A stretch of DNA of 64,000 nt from assembly GCA_038030265.1 (NCBI GenBank), contig CM075941.1, positions 16,554,001-16,618,000 on the forward strand, in the 5' to 3' direction. Shown here one piece after another: positions 47,532-58,084 of the stretch (positions are counted from its first letter, which is position 1; each line of letters opens with the position of its first letter). The DNA comes from Corythucha ciliata. Lineage: Eukaryota > Arthropoda > Insecta > Hemiptera > Tingidae. Under the pieces are notes generated by a model. That model worked only from the letters and a program-made list of their open reading frames with translations. It searched no databases and was not told the DNA's origin. The position numbers and the translations under genes were made by a program.

Positions 47532-50500
47532 TCAATTTCTCGGGAGATCGTATTCGACTGACTGATGTGGCTTTTTCCTTCGATTTTGAGCGGCCGTGCT
47601 GTTATTCCTCACTTTGGGTTTGGGATGTTCCAAAGCTTCCAGTTCTTCGTCAGTTAGAATTCCTTTGTACCAGTCTTTGCTGTAAAAATCAATGAATATT
47701 AGTTTTGACGTCAAGTTGGAATGAAAAAGCGCGGTTTTTAATGTGTGTTTTTTTTTTACCATTCGGGAACATTTCGTGGCCAGTCGCACGAGCCAGTCGC
47801 TTCGTTGAAAACTTGTCCGATTTTACAGCCATTCCTTCGTGGTGTTTCACCGTTGATGCAAACGTAGAAAAATTGGCAGTCCTCTGAGTCGGGGTAACGG
47901 GGATGTGTTTGGGCTTGACTCATGTCCACTTTGGGGCACGTGAACTTGAACACCTCTGCGAAAATGGAAAGAAGAAGGGGGGGGGTGTTATAAGGTTGTG
48001 CCATTATATCATTTTATAGACGGTGCAACAAAATATTAAAGCGCAATGAAAAAGCTTTCAAGCTGGTCAAAAAAAAACGTTCCCCAGTTTTGACTGCACT
48101 AAAATGCGTGCCACTAAAATATTGTGATGTCTGAAGTTTATTTTCTCACGTGATGCAGGCAAGGTTCTCCTCTTTTGGTTGATGAAACGTCGGATAAAAT
48201 TGACGCCGGTGCCGACAGTGTTCGTGATGGAGCGGCCAGTGGGCCGAAGCTCAGTGTTAAGGGTGAGGGTGGCCGAAGGAAACTCGTCGGGGAATTTTTG
48301 GAGAATTTTAATCGTGGGGCGGGTGGTAGAGGGGGACGGGGAGGGAATATGGATGAATCGTCGTGCAGTATTGGGAATGACGAGTGTGGTTCGAGGCTTG
48401 AAATGGATGATTGCAACGGTAACGGTTTCGGCTTAGCTCGTGAGACGCTCGTCCTGGAAAAAGAAGAAGAAGGACGTCTCGGTGAGGAGGAGGACGAGGT
48501 TGAGGGGGAGCTTTTCGAGTGATAGGACGATGGTGAGGACGGTTTGATTTTGTCGGAGGCGTATGAAGACAGAGAGCCGGAGTTTGTTGAACGGTCGTCA
48601 TCCTCGGGTTTGAGTTGATTGTGCGGAAGGCGAGGGCGCCCCGTCAGAATGAACTTTTTCGACAGAGCGCCTTCCTGTTTTCCACCGCGGAAGGCTCGGG
48701 CCGTCTCTTTTTTCTGTCGATCCGCTTCGCTACCACCGTTGCCCTCTCGTGTGACGTCCACGGCGGCTTCGGCAATTTTTTCGTAGTAGTTCAAATCAGG
48801 GCCGAAAGTGGCTCGCTGTTGCGTTTCGGAGTGTCCCGGAAAAAACGTATTAATGTGAATTAATCAAACTAAAAATCTATCCGCTCGAAATATCGAGGTT
48901 TAAAAGCCCCCAAATCTCCCCGTTTTGTGTCAAAATGTACATGAAAAGAGACAAAACAAGCTAAATTGAAGTGTAATTTTATTTACAGTAAAATTGAAAG
49001 ACAAGTTTTTTAAGGTGTTGTTCTGTTCTGAGCAAGTCCAATTGAGTCAGTATTGTGATGATAGCCGGGCGAGGGATTTGTATTTTTTACCTGAGGGTTC
49101 GATCCGATTGTTTGAACGTACGCATTGATATACTTGTCAAGTTCGGCCGGGTCGTTGTAATCGTATCCGTCGCTGTAGCCTTCCTCGTCGTATCCTTCGC
49201 TGTCACCGTAGCCGTTTCGTCGGTCCACCCAATTAAACCCAGAGCTAGGGCCGCCGAGATCGGCCAAGTCGTCAAATTCAGCGTCAAAATTGGAGAATTC
49301 AGGATCATTGTAGAAACCGTAGTCGCCGAAAGCGGAGGATTTCTCCCGCGAACTAGCACCACCACCACCCCCACCGCTGACATTCTCCCCGGAGTAGTCG
49401 TAGTCATGAGATGACCGTCCACGGTCGTCTTGTTTCTTGCCTGACTCGTCGCCTGGCCATGGATAATCGTCGGTCGATTCAACCGACGAACTACTTCTGT
49501 GTTCAACGCTCGAACTTCCCCCGTTGTACTCGCCACTCGTCGCCGTTGATCGCGCATCACTCGCCGACTCGGCACTACCTCCACCTCCGGATGATGATTC
49601 GTAACGTTCGCCGCTCACTGAACGACTCCCGGCATCCTCTTCGCTTTTCCAAAATGCGACTCGAGCCTCCCTTTTGACTCTCGTCTTTTCGTCGTTGGAG
49701 GTGTCAAGGACATTATTCCAGTCCACTTTTAAAAACAGAAATTGAGAACAAACAAAAATCAACAAGATTTTCCACAATTACACTTTTAACGCTACTGATT
49801 TACTCATCAACGTTACTATGATCGTCGTCTCTACCAAGCTCAATTCACTTGACGCTTCATGCTACCTACAATACCAATTTATGAAGCATTTAAGCAGTTT
49901 TAAATAATTCTACTGAGCGGGACTAACCTCCTGCGAGTGTGTTGCTCGACGAACTGTTCATCAGATTTTCCTGTACTACCAGTTCAGGTATGTGTCTGTA
50001 CATATTGCGGAAAAGTGGGGAGGGGCGCGTCTATACCACTAAAAATGCTTCGGGGACCTTGTTTTTTTTTTTTTTTTTTTTTTTACAACCGCGAAAGCTT
50101 TCACATTGCATCCCTATACAGACTAAATCGAGCGTGAGAACTTACCTTGACTAGAACAATGCTTCTTTTTAGCCTCATCGGGCCATGTACAAATACCAGT
50201 TTTCTCGTTGTAGACTAAACCAGCCGGACAGGTGATCATATTGAACTTGCCGTCGACGCAGTAGAAGAATTTATCGCAGACGTTGGGGTCGTCGTGTGCG
50301 AAATAACCGTTCAGTCGGGGACAGTTTGTGGTCGGTTTAGGGTCCTCTGAATACCAAAAAAAAAAAAAAAAGTTAGACAAAAAGGAAAACGCGAGAAAAA
50401 AAAGTGAGTCTTCTCATTACGGAGTTGAGGTCTTTGCGAGCAGTCGATTCCAAACGGAAGGTCGCACTTTTCGTGAAGAATGGAAAAGTCGTTGAAAACC

Positions 50501-53500
50501 ATGCCGTCGGGGCAAAGTTTCTCCGAAATGACTCCGTCACGACACTCGTAGTATTTGTCGCACTGGTAGCCGTCGGCGAAAAAGCCGTTGGGCTCGGGAC
50601 ATTCGTCAGTTAAATCGGAGTCGGAGCTGGTTTGTTTCGCGGGTTGTTGGGATTTTTTCGACGACTGCGCATTGTCCCGGTCTCGACTTCGAGCTCCCAA
50701 AGCTTCGACGACTGAAAAAAACGTGAAACAACAATAAATTAGGCAGGGCAACGAGTAGTTTATTTGAGTCTAAAAAACAAATTTCTGGGGGAAGTTTCCT
50801 TTTTTAGCAGAGTGGAGGATTTTAGGTCAAATACAAGTTCCTAAACAGTGATTTATGACGCAAATTGGCCCATAATGTCCAAATTTGAGCCGATATAGTT
50901 ACTTTAGTTTATAATTTTCCCTGTAGACTAGCGGAAGTTACTTTCCCGGTACGTATCATCAGTTTTAAGGCCAAAATTACAAGACTGCCGATTGGGAAAA
51001 TAAAGTTTGTAGTTGAGTTGATGGTTTGGAATTTTATGTCAAAACGGCCCTTTCTGCGTCATTCAGTTAATTTCACACCAAAAAATGCCAAAAAGTGCCT
51101 GAATTTGGCCGGGACGTCGTTTCCTTTGGACACACTTTTATTTTAGGGATAGCGAGCTTTCTGAGGACTGCTAAGAAACCGAATGGCCATAGAGGGCCGG
51201 TCTATCGAAATTTTGTATGTGAGAGCAGTCCGAAATTAAGGAAATCCGTGAGTTTTGACAATGGCTAACATTCAAGACAATTGCAATTTGCTGTGTTCCG
51301 CTCATAAAAGAGAAATCGGATTTAGAAAAACCGCGACTTGGGCAATCTTGAGGGGCTAAACATTTTTTTAAAAAACGAGATTGGGCTGTGTGAGAGTCAC
51401 TTATTCCGCAAAATTTGAGCTTTGAAAAGGCAAACCCACGAAGTTTTGTTTTTGAAAGGAGCGAAAGACTCAGTTCGATTTCTAACGAATAAAATTCGCG
51501 AAGTTTACTTTTTCTAACAGTCGAAATCTTGGCTACTCGTAGGACGAAATTGATAAAGCCCGTGTGATCTGACATTTCCCAACTAAAATTAAAGAAAATG
51601 GAAAATTTGGTCTGCTCCCCTTGTGAAATTTTAGAAAAAACAGCGAGTGGTGCTAATCTGTGGTTAAAATCACGACTATTTTGTTGTTGTTTTTTTCAGA
51701 AATTTCGAGTTTTGGCTGCTCGTAGTGAACCGAGAGAAGCCGCGAGTTGAGAGTAGGGACCCCCCTCAGCCACGCCTACCGCCCCAGCCTCCTCCCTAGC
51801 CTGAAGAACCTGCCCTCAATCCCTCCCGCCCCCTGAAATGCCATTAAGGACCCGCCCCCATCCCTTGGCGCCATTAAGGACCCCCGGGCCCCTTAGCGAC
51901 GGACGACCCCACATCGACGAACCACAGGGTGACCCCAGCTCTCCCATGGGTCCACCCGTGAGAGAGACCGCATTATTTTTTTCGCATTATATTGGTTTGC
52001 TGTCCTTTTGAAGAGGGCGAGCTCTGGTCGAAGGCTGTAGCCGAACGAGAGGCGAGGCTGCGGTGGTTGAGGCATCATCCTCTTAATCTTCGGAGTCTTG
52101 ATGCTGGCGCTGGCGTCGGGGCGGCTTTTAGGGATGTAGTTTTAACGAAAGGCCTGCCGTCTCTATCCTGTGGTTGGCCGGGGGCAGAGCTGGGGTCACC
52201 CTGTGGTTAGTCGAGCTGGGGGTGGATCCTTAATGGAAGATCCGGGGGCGGGAAGATATATTTAGGGTTGGGTCCTTAATGACCTCTCAGGGGTTGGTGG
52301 GCGTGACTGAGAGCGGATCGTTGTCTCCTTATCCTGCTCCCTCATACACGCCTCGAATTCCTACTGTTGAGTCATTTTGCATCTCAAATTCCAGAAAGTC
52401 AATAATTGAGAAAATCCGCGAGTTTGTCATTTTGATGCTGACGTTTTAATGTTCTAGCAAGTTTTACGGTTCCACGCTATAAAAAGAGAAAGACCGCGAG
52501 TTGTGCTACTCCTCGGATAAAAATGAGAAAACCTTGAGTGGGAAACAATTCCAAATACGTGACTAAAACTTTTAAACACACACACATACACACACAAACG
52601 CAATTCTGGCTGTTCCGTGGATAAAAGCGAGACGGAGAAGTCTCCAGAGTTTTGCTGTATCACTGCTAAAACGTCCAAAAACCTTGATTTTGGCTGTTCC
52701 ATACCTAACAATGAGAAAATTGGCGAGTTGCGCTGCAACCTCGAATAAAAATGACAAAAAACTGCTAATTTGTCCATATCGTGGTCGAATAAGAAAATAA
52801 AACGCACTCATTTTTCTGTTCTGCGGATAAAATTCATTTTTTTTAAAAATGAGATTTCGGAAGACCGCTAAATTTGAGAAACCCCACGAGAAAGGGATGT
52901 ACTGTTGTTATAAACTTGGCCAAAACTTGAGCTGTTTCGCGGCTATAGTCTGAGTTTTGGCTCCTGTTGAAACCGCGAGTTTCCCATTTTGCGGATGAAA
53001 ATCTAAAAATAGGTTGGTTAGTTTGGGCTGGTCCGCGTATTTAATTTGAGAAAAACGGTTCGGCTGTTTTACTGTTAAAAGTGCAGGAGGGGGCGGGAAC
53101 GGTGAGTTTTGCTATTTCGTGGTAAAAATTCCCCAACAATATCTCAATTTTGGCAATTCCGCAACAGAAAATGAGAATACCCGTGAGTTGCACAGCTCCT
53201 CGGATAAAATTGAGACAAATCGCGTGTTCGGCTGTTCTGCGATTAAAAGTGGGGGGAAACCCGTGGGTTTTGTTCTGTCGCGTAAACAATACGGATTTTG
53301 TGACTTTCCAGATTTTATTACTGAAATGTACAAAAAAGGAAAACTACTGCGAATGCGGAATTTCCTGAAGATCAAAACGAGTCCTTAAAAACCAGGATTG
53401 GTGCAGAAATAAGGCGAGAAAATGTATGCCGAGTAGTAGACGAGGGATTATTGGAGGGGGGTCGAGGAATCACCCGTGCAACTCCCCCTTAAGTAGCTTG

Positions 53501-54002
53501 AAAAAGCCAAATTGTGGGGCTGTTGTATTAAACCAACATAGTGTGTTGGTGTCTCTTAAAATCGAAATTTCACTGGTTCGCGGTGGTTCACAATTATTCA
53601 CGGGGAGTGTTAGCTCAAAAAACTGATTTCAATGGGGCTGGTTTATCAAAAAGCTTATTTTGCGGGCTTGACTCGTTCGAAAAACCAATTTCACGTGTTC
53701 GGATGCGTAGAAATCAATCGGTCTGTTCGATTGTTTTGCGAGTGCTGCACTTTTCAAGAAAGTCATCTGGTTCCATTGAATTTTTCAAAATAAGCCAATG
53801 AGATCACATGGTTTTCTCCACTAGTGCAGCACTAGCAAAACAATGGAACTACAATTTCGCGGGTTTGGCTTATTCAGAAAACCAATTTCGTCGGTTTGAT
53901 TCTTTCATAGGCCGAATTTCATAAATACATATCTTTAAAATGATGATTTTAGCAAATTGAGTTCCTTCAAAAAGCCTAATTCGCGGTACGTTTTCTCTCT
54001 CA

Positions 54003-54036
<34 letters not shown>

Positions 54037-56798
54037 TCTACGACTCCAAGTATAGAGCGTCCCAGGTCAACCGCGTGTATCAAGGTCTTGTGCGTCAGAG
54101 CCCCCGTTCGCGGGAAAATTCGTGCGGCCCCTGAAAATCGGCGGCATCACAGTGAGAAACCCCTTCAACCGCTCGTCTGATGTCGAAAATCCTTTCTCAA
54201 TTTTTGGATTCCCCTTCCATGTGTCGAGAAGCCCCAAGATGTAAGGGTTCGTCCCATGTTTAATTTTGGCATTTACGTCATAAAATAAAAGCGGCTACTC
54301 TCACAGGTAGGGCCTTATTTTCCAAAAGTTTCTGATATGAGTCGAACCCAGGTTTTGAACCCCTCGGACCCAATTGCATAGGGCAGGATGAGTTGCGTGC
54401 CCCCGCCCCACACCTTTGAAACGACTCTAGATCCCCGTCTGGTTTGGACGTCGGATAAAAATCCGAACAACCTCTCCTTACCGTGGTGGCCAAGCGCGCT
54501 TCTGTGGGACCGTGACTACCCAAAGTGATCGGGCTAGGCATGTAGTCCCCCACGTTTCTCACGTTTTTACCCATATTCATCTGCCCACGGCGCACGGAAG
54601 TTGGCTACGACTCACAGAGAAGCAGAACACCGATTCGGCAAATTCGCGCATTGCCCCCCTCCAGTCAATTCGAGGATTATATCTTAATCCACCCGTGGCT
54701 TTAAACCGTTTTTTCAAATCGAATCAAAGCCAAACCGTCACTAAAAAACTTTCTCACTCTTCCCAACCGCACTTCATAAAATGAAACATCAGTCAGCATA
54801 AAGATGCGCTTTTTGATCATCCAAGTCACTTAGACTCGCTATTCGGGCTTCAAAAAACAAACATCCATTATTTAAATTAACTCTCACTTCCACAATTTCC
54901 GTAGTCGCAGACAGTTTAGGAAGAAAATATTTTTTTTCAGTCGCTTAAACCGACCCAGGAGATGGTTTGTGGTTGCGATTGTTTCTTTTTTTTGTCGAAA
55001 AAAAGAAGGAAAGAGGGCCCTTGATATTTGAGAACTTGAAGATCAATTGATGTTTTCCGAAATATTTCACCACTTCACCAGAATGAGCTTGCTTACGACA
55101 CAGTGTTGGTGAGTTCGCAATGGCGGGTGGGGGGGGGGAGCGGAGGGTCGTAACCTCACCCCCTCCGATCCAGGTTCTTTTGTGCCGCAAGATATTTGAG
55201 TATCATCCTACGTTGCACACTTTTCCTTGCGCTTTTTTTTTTTTTTCCTCAAATTTTCTCCTGATCACACCACGTTCACCGTGACAACTTGAAAACTTTA
55301 TAGCAAACGCCATACGTTCAATAAAAGATCACTTCCTCGTTGATTCATTTTCATTCTTTTATAATAAAAAACAAACGTTCGTCAAGCTTTTTTAACGCCC
55401 CGTCGAATGTTCAACAAGCAATTGCGTGGGGGGGGGGGTATAAATCGAATTTAAACAACAATAACAAAGATTACGTAATATTACTGAGAGAGGTACTTAA
55501 TTTATGGGAAAATGGTTCCTTTTTTAGTGAATGTGTGCATTTTGATTTGCCCCGGGGCATGGAAGAAGAAAGGGAAAGTTGTTAATAAAAAAAATGAACC
55601 AACTAAAGGTTGATTTTAAAATTAACGGTAGTAACTGCTCAAGTCATTTTCGGTGTTGTGGGGCGGGCGGTAGAGGGAGTGCTTAAGATTTGTATCATTA
55701 AGTAATCTTCTTTCGGGGAAGTTAACTTTCACCCTCGGCCTTGTCGTTGATTGTTTTCAAAGGAGTTCTCATGTGGCCTTGTCATCATTAATTTGATGGC
55801 AGGAATTGGTGATTTTTTTCAACGCGGTGCGATCCTAGGCAGCGAGGGTTAAGTCATCCATCAAAAGTCACTATGTATAAAGCGATTGGCAGCCGTGAAA
55901 AACTATTAAGAAAATATTGAGCTATTAACGACCCCCCCCCTCCAGATCCCGCCGATACATTGTTCCGCGAATCCATAAAACATTGGCAGTTCTTCCTTTT
56001 CGAGAACAAAAACTGGCTGTATAGGAAGCAGAAAACTTGCCAGGGACGCCTTCTTACCACACCCATTTTCCCTTCAAAAATGGCACTGTGGCGGTGGAGT
56101 AAATGGTTTAAATGGACGAGGGGGGAAGTTTATAAATTTTACTGGAAGCGTAATATCAAGTAGGGTGGTCAAGGCGAACTACATATACTTTTGCAGACGC
56201 CACCGACGCAACGGTACATTACAGGGTCATTGGCTAGTTGCAAGTCCATCTGCTATGCCCATTTTAACCGCGGATAAACGTTTTTGAATCTTTTCCCCAA
56301 GAATAGGATTCTCAGAAAATGTTAGCAATTTTCCTATAAATACTCAGTTTCAGGGATGAAATTATGGGAAAACTTTCTCCATGGGTGGCCCAGAGAAAGG
56401 AATTAGCCGTGAGCTCTGCGAGGGCGATCGCATTCAAAGGAACTGGCATAAAGCGGGAATAATAATAATACAAAAACGATTTGTGAAGGCAATTATATGA
56501 AACTGCTGTTTAAGCGTAAAATCCGTTTGGAGTACTTAAAAAAACTTTCTTGGTTGATTAGTTCACTTGTAGGCTTTAAACTATCTAACCATTGATTTTG
56601 CTCGCGTTTTAAGGGCGGAGTGGAGTAAAAAAAGCTTGCTGTTAAATAATAAAATTGGGAAGTTAAGTGTCATAACGAGGCTTTTAGAGAGAAAATCCTA
56701 CGAAATTTACGTGCTATGTAACAATGTAAAAAAAAAAAAAAAACAAACTTACTAAGAAGCGTCAGTACGATAGCGGCTACTATCCTTCGATCCTTCAT
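47532..56798 (-). CDS. obst-B: Obstructor-B-like cuticular protein with three chitin-binding domains (CPAP3-B)
   Basis: This is a secreted chitin-binding protein of the cuticular matrix. Main form: exons 56753-56798, 50421-50711, 50146-50346, 47760-47955 and 47532-47679, phases 1, 1, 1 and 2, giving 293 aa. Exon 1 gives the signal peptide (MKDRRIVAAIVLTLL, continuing IVEALGA). A Ser/Gln/Lys-rich linker follows, then domain 1 (CPEPNGFFADGYQCDKYYEC, DGMVFND), domain 2 (CPRLNGYFAHDDPNVCDKFF, GKFNMITCPAGLVYN) and domain 3 (HPRYPDSEDCQFFYVCINGE, TPRRNGC), each with six cysteines; the last one of domain 3 is made across the final splice. The tail DWYKGILTDEELEALEHPKP and these phrases are diagnostic of Obst-B. 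Exon 1 is 46 nt, exactly as in obst-A. Intron 1 (6.0 kb) is repeat-filled. Two alternative 3' exons lie in intron 3 and are listed separately. Confidence 0.92.
48138..48815 (-). CDS. Candidate alternative last exon of obst-B (Ser/Pro/Arg-rich tail)
   Basis: On the gene strand an acceptor (acgcaacag|CGAGCC) opens a 225-codon frame. It begins RATFGPDLNYYEKIAEAAVD, then becomes rich in Ser, Pro, Arg and Lys, and ends at TAA (48138-48140). An AATAAA overlaps that stop (48137-48142). The acceptor is phase 0, matching the phase-0 donor of the exon at 49091-49725. A GTGAGA donor just before the stop (phase 0) cannot join exon 47760-47955, which needs phase 1. The exon therefore looks terminal. The acceptor's pyrimidine tract is weak, and plus-strand frames over the same DNA are mirror shadows. 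Transcript data are needed to confirm use. Confidence 0.5.
   Translation of the reverse strand, partial: RATFGPDLNYYEKIAEAAVDVTREGNGGSEADRQKKETARAFRGGKQEGALSKKFILTGRPRLPHNQLKPEDDDRSTNSGSLSSYASDKIKPSSPSSYHSKSSPSTSSSSSPRRPSSSFSRTSVSRAKPKPLPLQSSISSLEPHSSFPILHDDSSIFPPRPPLPPAPRLKFSKNSPTSFLRPPSPLTLSFGPLAAPSRTLSAPASILSDVSSTKRGEPCLHHVRK
48978..48983 (-). promoter_or_regulatory. Poly(A) signal behind the first alternative obst-B exon
   Basis: TTTATT on the plus strand is AATAAA on the gene strand, 27-32 bp downstream of the read-through stop at 49010. Confidence 0.4.
49010..49725 (-). CDS. Candidate alternative exon of obst-B (Gly/Ser/Asp/Tyr-rich, furin-like site)
   Basis: The acceptor tttttaaaag|TGGAC is phase 1, the same phase as the donor of the domain-2 exon (50146). 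Joining gives ...SSQ|VDWNNVLDTS in frame. A furin-type motif RVKR lies about 17 residues in. The rest is low-complexity: Gly runs, Ser runs, and acidic Tyr-rich stretches such as YGDSEGYDEEGYSDGYDYND. At 49091 a phase-0 donor (CAG|GTAAAA) can splice to 48815. Without that splice the frame runs on to a TAA at 49010-49012, with an AATAAA about 30 bp behind it (48978-48983). Two alternative 3' ends are therefore possible, both lacking domain 3. I know of no described obst-B form like this; confirmation needs RNA. Confidence 0.55.
50062..50084. repeat. T23 homopolymer
   Basis: This run lies in obst-B intron 3, just past the domain-2 donor on the gene strand, where it reads as A23. Confidence 0.9.
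50820..53400. repeat. Degenerate ~30-bp arrays in obst-B intron 1
   Basis: Units like AAAACCGCGAGTTTTGGCTG then TTCCGCGGATAAAATTGAG repeat loosely, the same type as inside the drc1 intron-6 element but here on the opposite strand. A GC-rich foldback element (51765-52311) interrupts them. A CA microsatellite lies at about 52575-52600. 53500-53990 continues with AATTTCGCGGGTTTGGCT-type units. Confidence 0.75.
51765..52311. mobile_element. GC-rich 547-bp foldback element in obst-B intron 1
   Basis: Arms of about 200 bp: CTCAGCCACGCCTACCGCC...ccacagggtgaccccagctc at the left is mirrored by gagctggggtcaccctgtgg...GGTGGGCGTGACTGAG at the right. The GC content is strikingly higher than the surroundings. 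The loop contains a plus-strand frame (51992-52210, 72 codons) with no known domain. No target duplication could be fixed. Confidence 0.75.
54005..54034. repeat. A30 homopolymer
   Basis: An uninterrupted A run in obst-B intron 1, at the end of the 53500-53990 repeat block. Confidence 0.9.
54035..56752. other. 5' part of obst-B intron 1; nothing recognised
   Basis: No exon with the required phase-1 ends and no domain pattern was found. There are C/G homopolymers (about 55128, 55430, 55933) and an AT-rich background. Confidence 0.5.
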
Positions 56799-57038
56799 CC
56801 TTGGTGTTGGTCTTCCCCGTCGAAAACTTGTCAAAATTTTTTAAAAAACTATCACTTCCCAAACAAGGGAGTTACAAACGTAAAAAAAGGCGTCCCTTTT
56901 TTCCCCGGACAGCCCAGTTTATCGGTCTCAAGTGTGGGTGAGATTGATGTTGAACCCGGGGTTGTGAAAGTGAACGAAGAAGTGATTTTCGAAGCGGGAC
57001 CTCACTTACTACGCTTTCTTGGCGGTGCCTCGCAACTT

Positions 57039-57046
57039 CTTATAAG
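57039..57046 (-). promoter_or_regulatory. Possible TATA box of obst-B
   Basis: CTTATAAG on the gene strand lies 241 bp upstream of the obst-B ATG (56798), flanked by GC-rich sequence. A second AT motif (TATTATATAC, about 57099-57108) lies further up. A start site about 30 bp downstream of 57039 would give a 5' leader of roughly 210 nt. Confidence 0.35.
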
Positions 57047-58084
57047 CCCCCCTCTCGTTGATTCTGAACAGTAGAAGAGGGATGCCTCCTTTTTTCGAGT
57101 ATATAATAAAAGGACGAAATCATTTTACTTTTCACGCCCCCCCCCCCCACGCTCTGGAGGAAAGAAGGGAAACGGTAATCTCGATGTGTATGAAAGTGGG
57201 AAGAAGATTGAGGGGGTAGTTTTTTCGAGATCCGCGTATCTCAGGGGGTGGTTTTGTTCCAGGAAATGGTTAAAAGGTGTAGTTTAATTTCTTCTTTTCA
57301 AGCTGTTTTTCTCACTCTCTCTTTGTGTTTTCACTAGGAAGATATTCATGAACACGTGAGTTAGTGGATTTGCGGCTAATCTTTACCCATCGGTTTTTCA
57401 ATAAGAAAAAGTGGAAATATCAATTTCTTTCAGGCAGCTAGCGTTCAAAACAGATTTGGTAATAGGAATCAGATTTCGTATAGCAGTTTCAGGAAATAAA
57501 GCTTTAAAAAAGGCAGAATAGCGGCAAAATTCTGCCCAACTTCAAATGTGGGTTAAAACATTCCTTTTGATGTATACTTCCAGGATTCGAAGAGTCCGGA
57601 ACGATACGAGGCGGCAAACATCCTTTAATGGGAAAGTAGACATCGCTATAAGGGGTGAAGAATTTTACCCGATTTTGTGCGCCGAGTAGATAAAAATCAA
57701 CCATAAGTCCGTGCGACGATTAGTTTTTTAGTTAAGGCGTAAATTAACTAAAAAAACTTGGTATCTAATCACATCAAAAACAGTTTTTGACTGTGATAGA
57801 TGTGCTCTACACAAACATTTTTTTAGAGGTTTTTGACAAGAATTCTTTTTTCCCCGAAGATGGTTTCCTTGTAGACCGAAAACCGGTTAGGAATAATTAA
57901 AAAGACGTGTGGGAAGACAATATCTCTTCGTGATTAGATATCTACAAAAAATCCTACAATATCCACGCCATAAGATGGGGGTAAAAAAACTTGGGGTTTG
58001 GCTTAAACATTCCCAACAAATCCTCACGTCCAACGATAAGTCTAATGCAGTTCACGTAGGTAGCTGCCATTTCTGATGTATTTT

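Noticed and set aside
48175..48522. Plus-strand Gly/Glu-rich frame of 115 codons
   Set aside because: It is the mirror shadow of the candidate minus-strand obst-B exon; the minus frame has matching splice phases and a poly(A) signal, the plus frame has none.
49055..49414. Plus-strand hydrophobic Val-rich frame of 119 codons
   Set aside because: It is a shadow of the Gly/Ser/Asp/Tyr-rich minus exon; the Val richness comes from complementing GAC/TAC codons.
54280..54600. Possible SINE with a tRNA-like B box (GGGTTCGACTC on the minus strand near 54347)
   Set aside because: No convincing A box at the right distance, and the nearby A run is on the wrong side for a minus-strand retroposon.
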